A stretch of DNA of 64,000 nt from Armillaria gallica (taxonomy: Eukaryota; Basidiomycota; Agaricomycetes; Agaricales; Physalacriaceae). Shown here piece after piece: positions 11,976-22,560 of the stretch (position 1 is its first letter; each line of letters starts with the position of its first letter). The stretch spans positions 1,798,001-1,862,000 of the forward strand of contig JBANDB010000005.1 of NCBI GenBank assembly GCA_037576215.1, in the 5' to 3' direction. The notes below the pieces were generated by a model. The model saw only the letters and a list, made by a program, of their open reading frames with translations, had not been told where the DNA came from and searched no databases. The translations under genes were made by a program, and so were the position numbers.

Positions 11976-13728
11976 ATAATAAGACAGGTTGATGATGACA
12001 TAATAAGGCGGACTTTGAATTTCCGGCCGTTGCCAGACCATGGCTTATTCTGGCTGAGTTTCAATTTTGCTGCACTCCGTCACTGCCGCCTCTCTATGGC
12101 AACAAGCTTCAATTTTGCTGTGGTGCTGCCTCTGTAATCCCCCCATGGCACATCATTGGCATGGATGGCACCCAGTACTTACTGAACATAGGAAATTTAC
12201 AAATTATGCATGCTGTAGGCTGCAAAGTGAGTATTGAGCAAGTTTAACAAGCATTGTGCAACATTAAACAAGTCAACAAGCATCAGATGTGAAGTTCGCA
12301 TGTAGAATCAGGGACCCTGAGATCATTCAAATATAGGTGATACAGATGCATGCTAATTTGTTACTAATTCATACAAGGCATTTGCAAGCCTTCCCCAGCA
12401 GTAGAGATGCTCTGTACATATGGTGGATATGGGTACTATATATACAGGTCTGTACCTGTACCATCAGCACTTTGGAATTCAGATTTTATGGCCATATTTT
12501 ATGGGTAGGTTAAATCAGGGTGTATACTTATTATCCTATACATGTCATGAGTGCAATTAACAAAATATAATGTTTTGACCATGAATATCATCTGAGACAG
12601 GTCACTGTCCTCCTAAATGCCACCCATATAAGCTATTAGGGACAGGTATGGTACAGTATATGAGCAAAACCCATACCATACTGTTGAGACCCTTTTACCA
12701 TACAGCTTATGGCCATAACTGTATACAGTATGGTGGGCATCCCTATCCAGCAGGTAGAATCAACAAGGAGGAGTAAATTGTATTCTGATCACTGTCCCTA
12801 AGAAGGAGAGTCTATATTATACATGCATTACCTACCACTATGCAGCTGCACTACAGTACTGAACAAACATTGGGCCTCACTGACACAGTCATGTCCCTGC
12901 AAGGTATGGCTTCTCAGCACACCAGTGTCAATGCCATGAGATTTACTATAGATATTTACTACAGTTATACTGTAACACCTGGATGCATATACAAGGAGAC
13001 CATTTAGAACTTAGTTGATATTGCACACTAATTTATTTCCTAACATAAGCCTTACCCTGTAACATAACCACTTTAACATGGGACTTAGCAGTGTTCAAAC
13101 TTCAAATTTCACACCATCATTCATATAGCTGTAGGGATGTGCACTGTATCTGTATCACAGTGGCTACATACAATGGATACAGATATGGGTCTGCACTGTG
13201 AGCACTTTTGACAACCCAAAATACAGCCATACTTATATGGCTGAAGTACAGTTAGTTGTTGAGGGAATGGTAGGGGACTATTCAATGTCATTGAGGTCAG
13301 TAATTATGATCTCAATGAAGCAAATTACACTTACATTTTGATGACAGTCATTTGCTGTTGTCATGAAACTATCCATATATGAACAACAGTATGGACATGG
13401 TACAGATTTGACATTAGCCATACCATACCATGGGCAAGATAGTTTGTATAGTCTACAGCCATATTGTTATGGTCATATCTATAACAGTACAGTGCATATC
13501 CCTATACAGCTGTAGACCTGTCATCATATATATTACAATGTGAAGGCATTCAAGCCCTACTTTGAATCCAAAATATGTAGAGATGGTGGCATATTTAAAG
13601 AACACTCTGAGCTCTGAGTCTGATGCAGATGTAGGAGCAAAGATACATAATTCAACAACAATAGTGTAGCATCTATTTGACATCTATGAGACTAATAACT
13701 GACACTTCCAAGCAACTCCCAAGTAGAA
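11976..13728. repeat. Noncoding interior between the two structured repeats
   Basis: About 1.75 kb, AT-rich, without a plausible gene. Its first ~115 bases match 10016-10130. The arrangement (direct repeat, noncoding interior, direct repeat) resembles a small non-autonomous retroelement, but no primer site or polypurine tract was recognised. Confidence 0.45.
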
Positions 13729-13845
13729 AGCCGGGTTTGGGGTGGGCCCCAACAAGCCGAAGTCCCGTGTCGCAGTCAGGTTGCCAGGACCCGAGGTACG
13801 AGGGTCTGGCAATCGTGACGAAGACATGGGGCATAGGCTTGTATG
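13729..13845 (+). repeat. ~114 bp structured direct repeat, copy 2
   Basis: This copy matches 11862-11975. Differences include C-to-T changes at 'gggtctgg' and 'gacatggg'; the outer stem still pairs through a G-U wobble. It is followed by 'tgtaatagtccaagcacgac', a block also present at 9892. Confidence 0.75.
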
Positions 13846-13903
13846 TAATAGTCCAAGCACGACGGCACATCATGTGCTCAAGAAATGATGAAACAGAAAA
13901 TAA

Positions 13904-15536
13904 CTAGTGATATTTTATCTTACGTTGATGAATGCCCTTGACTGCCATCTTCATTGCTTCTATGAAATCAAGCGTCGCATAAACAACATTGGGAACATTC
14001 TCACTGACCATAAGTGAGGCTTTAGAACTGCAAAACAAGGCATGAGTACTGCGATGGGGGTATTGCACTTTCCAATGAAACTTACATGTCATTGGTAATT
14101 CCAGGGTTGATACCCTCCATCACAACCCAATAAAGCTTTGCCGATGGTGGATTTCCCAGATCCAGCTTAGCGTCAATGGGCCCAAACCTGTCTCCAGGAA
14201 CAGTGGCTTGAGGTGCAGCACGATCAGCAAGTTTCTGTGACATCTAAGCATGCTCCCATGCAAGATACGCCTGCAGATCAGACTTGAAGTCTGTGACAAT
14301 AGGATTGGTGACACCTTCAATTGACAGCTGAACATCATCACTTCAAGAATAAGTTAATCAATAGTTACCGCAAAATAAATCATAAGGCACATACAAACTG
14401 TCAAAAATGCCCATAACATGGCCATGTGTTACTACCCAGTATGTGGTGGGCTGTTTCTCATGCATGGCTGCTGCCCTGCTAACCAGGACCTTAAGTGAGG
14501 ACTTGGAGGGAGATGTTGGTGCCAATGGTAGTGACGGAGTGGTGTTTGTTGGAATGAAATTGATACGTTCCATGCCAATATCTCGTAACGGATCACTTTT
14601 TTTAAATGCGGTTTTAGTGGTAGGTGTTTTAGTGGCAGAGGGGATTTTTGATGATGTGGGAGTGTACTCATCGTCAGGAGACTGATAGCCCATTTGTTGA
14701 AATGGATCATCCTCGTCAAGAGAGATGGGTGTTGTCTTTTTCTTCCAATTTGTAGGTGCAGATGGGTCAAGGAGAAGTGGTTTTTGAGACGTGTTAGGAG
14801 TGAGTGCTGGCTTTTTGAAAATAGAAGTCAGAATGAGAGCGGGTGTAGCAGGTATAAAGGATTTTGACATCAGCTTTTTCTTCCTCAGAGTTTCTTCTCC
14901 GAGTAAAGGAGCGTCGGGCACTGTGAGACGGTGCTAAGCACGTAATGTAGAAGCCAAGTCTGTGTCAAAGAGATGTTGGTCATCAATGACTGGAGTGAAA
15001 TTAATAGCGGGCTTTGCAAGGGAGTGAGAGGTGTCGCCGTCAGTGGCAGGGCTAGGACTCGGTGGGCAGACAGCCGCACTTGTGGAGAGAGAGAGCAGAG
15101 AACAAGGGTGAGAGTTATTGGTGTCCTTGTCATTGCCAGTGAGCTCAGCTACAGCAGACGATGCTTCAAGATCTGGTATACTAGAGACAGTATCCCAGAT
15201 ATCAGAAGAGTCCTGCTGTAATGCCAAGACAGTAATGGTAGAGAGTGCAGCAGGCAAATTGGAGGGCGAGTGATTGGGTGTTAGAAGATCAATGATGGTT
15301 GGTGTGCTCAGATGCATAGGAGAGGTGGGTGCAGGGGAAATGGGATGAGTGACAGAGACTGAGCTAGGCGAACCTGGTGGAGTAGTGAGATCGATATAAA
15401 TATACGGCCTTTCCTTGTGTTCTTTCTCCATCTCTGGTAGAAGAAGGCCAATGACTGTGGCAGTGGGAGACGCAGTGAGAGAGGACTTAGTGCTAATGTC
15501 AGGCGACAGACATGCTGGAGAATTTTCACCGCCCAT
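13904..15536 (-). pseudogene. Cargo gene with RNase H1 N-terminal/viroplasmin-like repeats (element A)
   Basis: The gene starts at 15536 with a long Ser/Thr/Pro-rich, probably disordered region. Two copies of a small module follow, recognisable by YWVVTHGHVMGIFDS (near 14400-14460) and YWVVMEGINPGIT (near 14100-14145). This Y-x-V-V-x-x-G-x-x-P-G-I pattern is that of the RNase H1 N-terminal (cauli_VI/viroplasmin) fold, which binds RNA or DNA-RNA duplex. A 54 nt intron (14341-14394) and a second near 14030-14086 have GT...AG ends. TAG stops at about 14937-14939 and 14244-14246 fall in the gene frame where CAG would fit. Element B carries a gene with the same module. The role in the element is unknown. 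Confidence 0.6.
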
Positions 15537-15927
15537 TTTGCAAGAGTATCAGAGTGACCAGGGTGCGTTATAATGATATGGCCATTATATAATATAACAG
15601 CATTGGTGTTTGTTAGGAATTGCATCAGCAGATTATAACTGGCCTGTGATTCCAATCACAGATCATGATCGCAGTTCTTTTGATCTTACTAAAAGCCACA
15701 TAAATTTCTTCAGACAAGTTGCCCGCAATGATATGTCCTATCATGGAGATTTATTATACTATTATTTTCATACTGGCATAAAGCAACTGGTTCCATTATA
15801 TTTTCGATGCCAAATAACATGTCCATAACATGGTCAGGTGGTTTTGTTTATTCATTCACTGCTCTTACATATAATAATTCCTGATTGCATTAGAAATAAT
15901 AACCTGTTGTCCCACCTTTCTCCTCCT
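15537..15927. promoter_or_regulatory. Divergent intergenic region between two cargo genes
   Basis: About 390 bp separates the minus-strand viroplasmin-like gene and the plus-strand cargo gene beginning at 15928. It is AT-rich and should hold both promoters. No defined operator or repeat was seen. Confidence 0.4.
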
Positions 15928-17310
15928 ATGACTCTCAGAATGGATGACTTCGACCTCGACCTCAATGCCAATCATTTGCCTGATGCGCCCTCTCTTAACC
16001 TCAATGCTGTTACTCCATATTTTAATTCTGCAGATTCTGCATCTCCTACAAACAGATCAGATAATATTGATGAGGATGCAATTCTCAGCTTGATGATCAG
16101 CAACGGGATTATGGACTACCCCTCCGATATGTTCTACCCAGATCTCACAGAAAAACCTGTTGCAAACAGTACTTGAGTAACATTATCCCCCACTTTTTCC
16201 ATGTCCTTGGCTTCATCTTTGGCTCCTGAACGTGCTCTTCATTCCCCTCCTTTCACTGAAACAGCTATATCTGTCAATAACCCTATTCAGAATATTGCCC
16301 CCTTTTCCTCAACACCTCCACCAGATCAGGAACATATTGATCGCAATCCCTCCCCTTCTCAATCACATCATCATTCTTCCTCTGCTATTCCAGACACTGG
16401 GATCACCTCTATCGATGCTGCCAGAAAGATAGTGACAACAGGTCCTGATGACGCTGACAATGAGAATGATGCTGGTGGCACCACCTGGGCCAGCCGCAAT
16501 CCTGGCTAATCTAGAATTCCATTATGCGAAAAGTCTACGAACCACGGAACTGCCATCAAAGCAAGTGTCTTGCAGCTGAAAAAGAGAAACGATGAGAGAA
16601 GGAAGGAATATAACAATGAAATTGTGACTATAAAGAGTTACATTCAGAAGGAGGTGCAGCATCTAGCAGACAAATATGATCGAAGCCACGATGCAGTGCA
16701 ATTCGATGTCCACAGCTCAACTCTTTTCAAACCTCAGCGCAAGTTTTCGCTTGAGGATGCCAAGGTGGCTGAAATGGCGCTTTTGCACAATACTGGTATG
16801 TCTTTGACCCAAATCTCTATAGTTCTATCACTAAATTTGCGCATAGATCGGCCAGTTGGACAGAAGTTTTGGTTAAAAGAATTGAAGGCACTTGCACGGG
16901 ATCACATTGACTATCAAAGCATGACAAAAGATGAGGAGAAGGCACTGGTACAGTGGCTTGAAGACCAACGGCAGATCAAACTTCACTCTGTTTGCATCAA
17001 AAACATCGCCGCCGGGGCAGATTTCCGAAAGACTGGTACTCATATTGGACAGGAGGTAAACTGTAAATATTTCTTTGAAATCTGTTACTGATGTCACTGT
17101 TACAAAAGATCAACAATCTTGGTGTTCAAACTGGAGCTCTTGGGATATGCCTCTTAACGAGGTCCCACCTTGATGACACATTCCAAGCCCAAGTTCATGC
17201 AAATATTGGTGCAGAAGGGTTTTTCTGGGATACATATCGTATCGAAATTCTGGATCTAGCAAGACAATTTGAGCTTTGGGCATGTACACAGTCAAAAAGT
17301 GAGTGATATC

Positions 17311-17673
17311 TGTTATGGCCGAACTCAGGAATAGCAGGCGAGGCATCCAACGGGCTCTGTCTCTCACTTTGGACAGTCTGATGGAACCATGGGGTCTGCT
17401 ACAGTGAAACAGTATAATGTGTGAACTCTCGGCAAGCGATAAGAGTAAAGTCCGGGGTGTATTAACTTAGCTTGAAGCTGGGGTACATGGCTGAGAGCTG
17501 TGCTACTTATATACTGCTGTGAATGTTTAAATTTAGATGGGTTGCGGCTTCAAATGAAATTGTTGGGGACTTCTTGTGGGACCTCTGGGGTAGACATTGT
17601 GGGTGCTGAGGTGCCGAAGGTGCTGAGATGCCAGATAAGATAAGATAAGGTAAAGAAAAGGAAAATCGTAACA
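17311..17673 (-). repeat. 3' LTR of the chromovirus (left copy)
   Basis: This 363 bp repeat has TG...CA ends. By eye it differs from the right LTR at about 17 positions. Nearly all are CG in one copy against TG or CA in the other; only one is a transversion. Confidence 0.95.
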
Positions 17674-20600
17674 TCACCCCCCCCCCCCCTTAAGGCAGGT
17701 GTCCCAACTGCTTGTATGATTCCACAGACTGCACGGACACGTCTTTCGTAGTCCTTAATAGTGTCTTGTGTGTGCTCCATGTCCTCTTCTCGTACCCAAG
17801 AATTATGTTTGCGCATCCATCCCTTCCATTTAACGAAATAGTCTGTTGTTGTGCGGTTTTTCTGTCCATGCCGTCCCCAGATACTGCGGGATCTGGAGTC
17901 GAGGACTTCCTCGACTTCATATTCCTCTTCGTTTTTGATGAGGTCTGGAGGAGGTGGTGCTGGCAATTCCTGGTTCGGGAATGCCAGTGGTGTATATGGC
18001 ATTAGTAACTTTTCGTTAAATCTTGGATGGATTTTCCAGTGTGGCGGTAGTTTGAGCTTAAACGCGCTAGTCCCTGCCTTATCAAGGATTTGGAATGGGC
18101 CGATGCACTTGTTGTCCAGCTTCTTTTTGGGGCGTGGCAGATGAAGATTTGTTGTGTCGAGCCATACGAGGTCTCCTATCTGGTATGGGTGTGCTTTGCA
18201 TTTTCCTTTGTCGTATTGAGCCTTCATCTTTGCAGCTGCCTCTTCGAGTGCGGCCTTCGTTTCCTGATGAATTTTGGTTATTTTTCTGACAAAGTCTATT
18301 GCTGTGGGATTTTCGAAGGGCGAATTGCAATGTGAGTTGGGTATCAGTCAGGGATTGCGTCCGTAAAGAACCATAAAGGGGCTTTTCCCCGTTGCACTAT
18401 GGATTTGGTTGTTATGGGCGAATTCTGCCAGAGGCAACCAATCACTCCAGTCAGTTTGTCTATGGTTCATGAAAATTCTGAGATATTTTTCAACCTCTTG
18501 GTTGACATGTTCCGTTTGACCATCGGTCTGCGGATGGAAGGCTGTAGATGCGTTGGGTGTGATATTGAGCATGCGATACAGCTCCTTCATGAACTTCGAG
18601 ACAAATTGCGGTCCTTGGTCAGAGATGACCACTTGAGGCATGCCGTGGCATGTGTATATGTTGTCTCGAAGGATTCGGGCCCATCCTTCCACAGATAATT
18701 CCGTGTTGCAGGCGACTGGGATGATCGCCTTGGAGAATCTGTTGACGATCATGAGGATGGCATCGTGTCCATTCGAGTCTGGAAGACCAGTGACCATGTC
18801 GACAGATATGTGCATCCAGGGTCCTTCAGGGACCTTATTTGGATGGAGCGGGGCTGCCTTAGGTTGCGTACTCGACTTCGTTCATTGGCACGTTTCGCAG
18901 CCTTTAACGTAGGCCTCGATGTCCTTCTTCATCTTCGGCCACCAGTACTCGCGGAGTACCAGTTCCTTGGTCTTCTCTATACCTGGGTGGCCAGCCGTGA
19001 TGTGATCATGGAATTGGGAGATGATTTCTCCCCGCAACATCTTGTTTCGTGGCACATAGATTCTTCCGTCATAATATAGGATTCCTCCTTGGCGGGAGAT
19101 TCCTTGTTCATGGTGAAGGGAAGTAGTGATGCCTTCGTCCCACTGTTCTTCCTGACGGGTCGCTTCCTCAACCTTTCGGAGCATGTCCAATGCTGTCAGC
19201 ATGATCATGGCACAAAAATGCATGGGGTTTAGGACTACAATGTTGTTGTTATCCTTTGACCCCTGGTCGTGATCTGCTCGCCTTGAGAGCAGATCGGCCT
19301 TGACATTCTGGGTTCCAGGTTTGTGATGAAGTGTGAAGTGGAATTCCGCAAGCTCTGTCACCCAATGTGCTTGTCGCCTGTTTAGCTTTTAGGGGAGCCG
19401 GAAGTATTGAAGATTTTGGTGGTCTGTCCAAATTTCTACATCCTTTGCGGCGCCCATCAGGTAGTGCCGCCATTCTGCCAGGGCCAACATGATGGCAAAT
19501 AACTCCTTACCATATATCTCGTAATTTCGTTTGGTAGTACTGAGAGCTTTAGACATAAATGCTACTGGGCACCACATCCTGTTCTGCTGCTGGCTAAGGA
19601 CAGCTCCAATGGTGCCCTCACTGGCGTCGGCCTCAACTCAAAAGGGGTCAGTATTGTTTGGGATAGCGAGAACAATGTCTTTGGCCATTCGCTGTTTTAA
19701 TCTCTGGAAGGCTTCCTCCTGAGCTTTTCTCCAGCTCCATTCCATGTTGCCCGTGAGTTGAGTGAGTGGTCGAACGATTTTGGAATACATCTTGATGAAT
19801 TTGTGATAGAAATTGGTGAAGCCGAGGAAGGACTGGAGTTCCTTCTTCTTCTTTGGCATGGGCCACTCCGCAATTCCTGCCACCTTCACTGGGTCCATTC
19901 ATACGGAGTCTTGACTAATAATGACGCCAAGGTACTCCATTTCGAGTACCTCGAACTCGCATTTTTCGGCTTTCAGGAAGAGGTGATTGTCACGCAGTCA
20001 TTGAAGTACTCGTTTTACAATTGTGCGGTGCTCGTGCAGGTCCTTTGAGAAGATGAGGATATCATCGAGGTAAATGGTGACCTTCCCTTTGCCGATCAGG
20101 TCATGGAAGATGTCATTCATCATCCACTGGAATGTGGTGGGTGAGTTAGTGAGTCCAAAAAACATGACGGTGGGCTCAAAAAGCCCTCAATTCTTGCGGA
20201 AGGTGGCCTTCTCCTCATCCCCTTCTCTGATTCGGACATTATTATATCCCCATTGAACATCCAGCTTGGTGAAGTACTTGGCTCCTCATAGTTTGTCGAT
20301 GAGTTCTGAGATGAGGGGTAATGGGTATCGGTTCTTAATAGTCATTTTGTTGAGCTTTCGATAGTCTTGCACGGGTCGAAGGGTCCCATCTTTCTTCTTG
20401 ACAAAGAAGAAAGGGGAGGCAAACAGCAACTTGGAGGGGCATATTCGTCCCGACTCGAGGTTTTCCTCTAGGAATTTATCGAGCTGCTCTTGCTCATCTC
20501 AGTTAAGTGGATATACCTTACAGTCTAAGGTAGGTTTCGCATTTGGGACCAGCTCTATGGCATGGTCCCATGGTTTTCACTCGGGTAGTTCGTCGAAGTT

Positions 20601-21620
20601 CTCCTTATCGAATAGATCATGGAAGGAGTGATAGTGGTCTGGTACTGATTCTTCGAAGGTTCGTCTAGGCTTGTCGGCATTAGCCCAGGCTGCCAGGTCG
20701 TTTGCATGATGCATGGAGCGGAGGAGAATTTCCTCTTCCATCTGGACCACGAGGATGGTATCTCCTTCTTCGAGCTCTTTGTCCCATTGGTCCTCTGGGT
20801 CTGCATCGGGAAGCACTAGAGGGTTTCTTATGCATTGACAGCGTCTGAATATGACACTGCCAGTCTTCCAGTTTACACTGGGGTTATGCCGTTGGAGCCA
20901 GTCGTGTCCGAGATATATGTCCCTCTTTCCCAAATTCGTGACAGCTAGGTCAATCCGTTCGCGATGTTCCCCAATAGTGAGGCAGAGTTCTACAAACTCG
21001 GTGACATTCCCATCCGCGTTTCTGGTCCCATCCGCGTTATAAATGGGGATGGGTACCTGCACCTTCCTGGTATCGAGGCCATGCTTCTCGACATAGGCAC
21101 GGTTAATGGCACTAACGGTGCATCCACTGTTGAGGAGGGCCTTGGTGGACAAGACTTTTTGCCCCATGCAGGGTTCCAGTACAACAGGAATTGTTAAGTC
21201 ACTAGTTCCTCCACGAATATAGCGAACTGGCTCTCGTAGCTTGTATAGGCGCTCCCGGGCCAGTTCCCAGTCATCTGTATGGAGTTTGTCAATGAGTTTG
21301 TCGGTGAGTTCTCGAATTCGTTTGGGATGTACCCAGGCACAGAGCCTAGATCGTGCCCCTATGTAAGTGAGGGCTTCCCGTACGTATCGCAAGGTCCAGT
21401 TGACCTCGAAAGGTTTCATCCATTGTTGAGAGACCTCTGGAGCCTTCACGCCGGGTCCTTTGGACTCAGCTACCGTTGGTGAGGTCACCTCGTCCTTGGT
21501 GTGAACCGGCGTAGATGAAAATGTTACACATGAGCCGGCGGTGAGCCACTGTCGGTATGAGGTGTCGTCATCCTCATTGGGTATCTTTATTGTACTCACC
21601 CTTTGCCCCCTATTCACCAC
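17550..21620 (-). pseudogene. pol: Chromovirus pol: protease, RT, RNase H, integrase, chromodomain
   Basis: The minus-strand frame stays the same from 21620 to 17550. Landmarks in order: protease at LLNSGCTVSAINRAY (about 21090-21140), reverse transcriptase with LDVQWGYNN and YLDDILIF (near 20056-20075), RNase H with VEADASEGT (near 19620), and integrase. The integrase has an HH-CC zinc finger (HDHITAGHPG, CETCQ, near 18885-19000), catalytic VDMVTG, SDQGPQF and NQEVEKYL. The chromodomain (EYEVEEVLDS to VKWKGW and NSWVREED) lies at about 17740-17921. Stops in frame: TGA at 20577, 20499, 20286, 20187, 19998, 19899, 19638, 18882 and 18348; TAA at 19389 (leftmost base given). The protease active-site Asp is Asn (codon 21129-21131). 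It cannot make a complete polyprotein. Confidence 0.95.
17674..17692 (-). other. Polypurine tract
   Basis: On the minus strand this reads TTAA followed by thirteen G and GTGA-like bases directly before the TGTTAC of the 3' LTR. Position and composition fit the plus-strand primer of an LTR retrotransposon. Confidence 0.8.
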
Positions 21621-22144
21621 CTGGGCGCTAGCAGCTTCCCCTGTTCATCAGCCGCATGGTATTCCTTCAGGTCATATCCCGAGGAGTCCCGTCTTGAGGT
21701 CCTCGGTTCAAGACGGGAGGTGCACTGCTCAGGAGTGGCATCTGGATCTTGGCCACTAATACGTGCGGGAACACCGGACTCGGCTTGTGCCAATGAGTTG
21801 GTCTTACCAGCTTTGTCTGCTACTCCTGGCCCCATAGGGTCCCTCGTTACTTTTGGCATCTCTTGTTCTATAAAAATCCGGGATGTACGTCCTGCACAGC
21901 CTACCCTCAGGAGGGGAGGCAGCGAGATGTTGCCTGCTCTGTCCCGGTTTCTGTCCCGGTTTCCGTCCTGGGATTTCACCCTTTCTGAGGTTTGGGTTGC
22001 TTTGTCAGGGGTCGGGAAATCCACGTCCCCTGCCCCATCCAATCGAGAGACGTCCTGAACGTTGGGACGTGGCTGGGTTCTCGTCATTTCAATGGGTGTT
22101 GCAATGGTGGGGAGCCCTAGCTGTAGATTTTTGCCTTTTCCCAT
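21614..22144 (-). pseudogene. gag: Chromovirus gag C-terminal/linker part (left of element B)
   Basis: This open frame in the -1/+1 frame relative to pol begins at the element B junction and ends overlapping the start of the pol frame at 21614-21620, as expected for gag-pol frameshifting. It is rich in Arg, Asp, Gly and Pro with no fold that I recognise. It is the continuation of the gag sequence at 34187 onward, from which element B separates it by 12 kb. Confidence 0.7.
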
Positions 22145-22146
22145 AG

Positions 22147-22202
22147 GTCCTAGCCAGGCAGACCCATTAAATCCTCTGGGGAGCTAGCCAGAAACTGGCT
22201 AG
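22147..22202 (+). repeat. Left TIR of element B with hairpin
   Basis: It pairs with 34126-34183 in inverted orientation. The inner end is an 8 bp perfect hairpin with an AAA loop (22184-22202). Confidence 0.8.
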
Positions 22203-22560
22203 TGCCTAAATGCCACAAGTGACATCTGCCGGGTGGTTGCCGTCTGCCATTGCATGCCGTTCTTAGATTGTTGGCTCAGATGTGTGGGCACAATTGCCGT
22301 GCCGCAGCTTCATGGTAGGATCCACCGCTCCAGGGGTTGTCACCATCACATTTTCGAGAGCAGGTTCCTCCTTATCGCGTTGCTTCATTTTGCCAAAAAT
22401 TTCGTAGCCATGTGCCAGTTATTCAAATTTCCATCCTATCTCTTAGACATCTGTTTGCTCATTATGAGTGGCCCCTTGCTGTGGGTGCAAAATTGCAGAA
22501 ACATATGACATCTATTAAAGAAGATCACCAGGTAAATTACGGCAATCAACTGGTTACTAT

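Noticed and set aside
17311..17673. A gene within the left LTR (minus frame continuing from pol)
   Set aside because: The pol frame simply stays open through the polypurine tract into the LTR; the other LTR shows that the sequence is repeat, not a separate gene.
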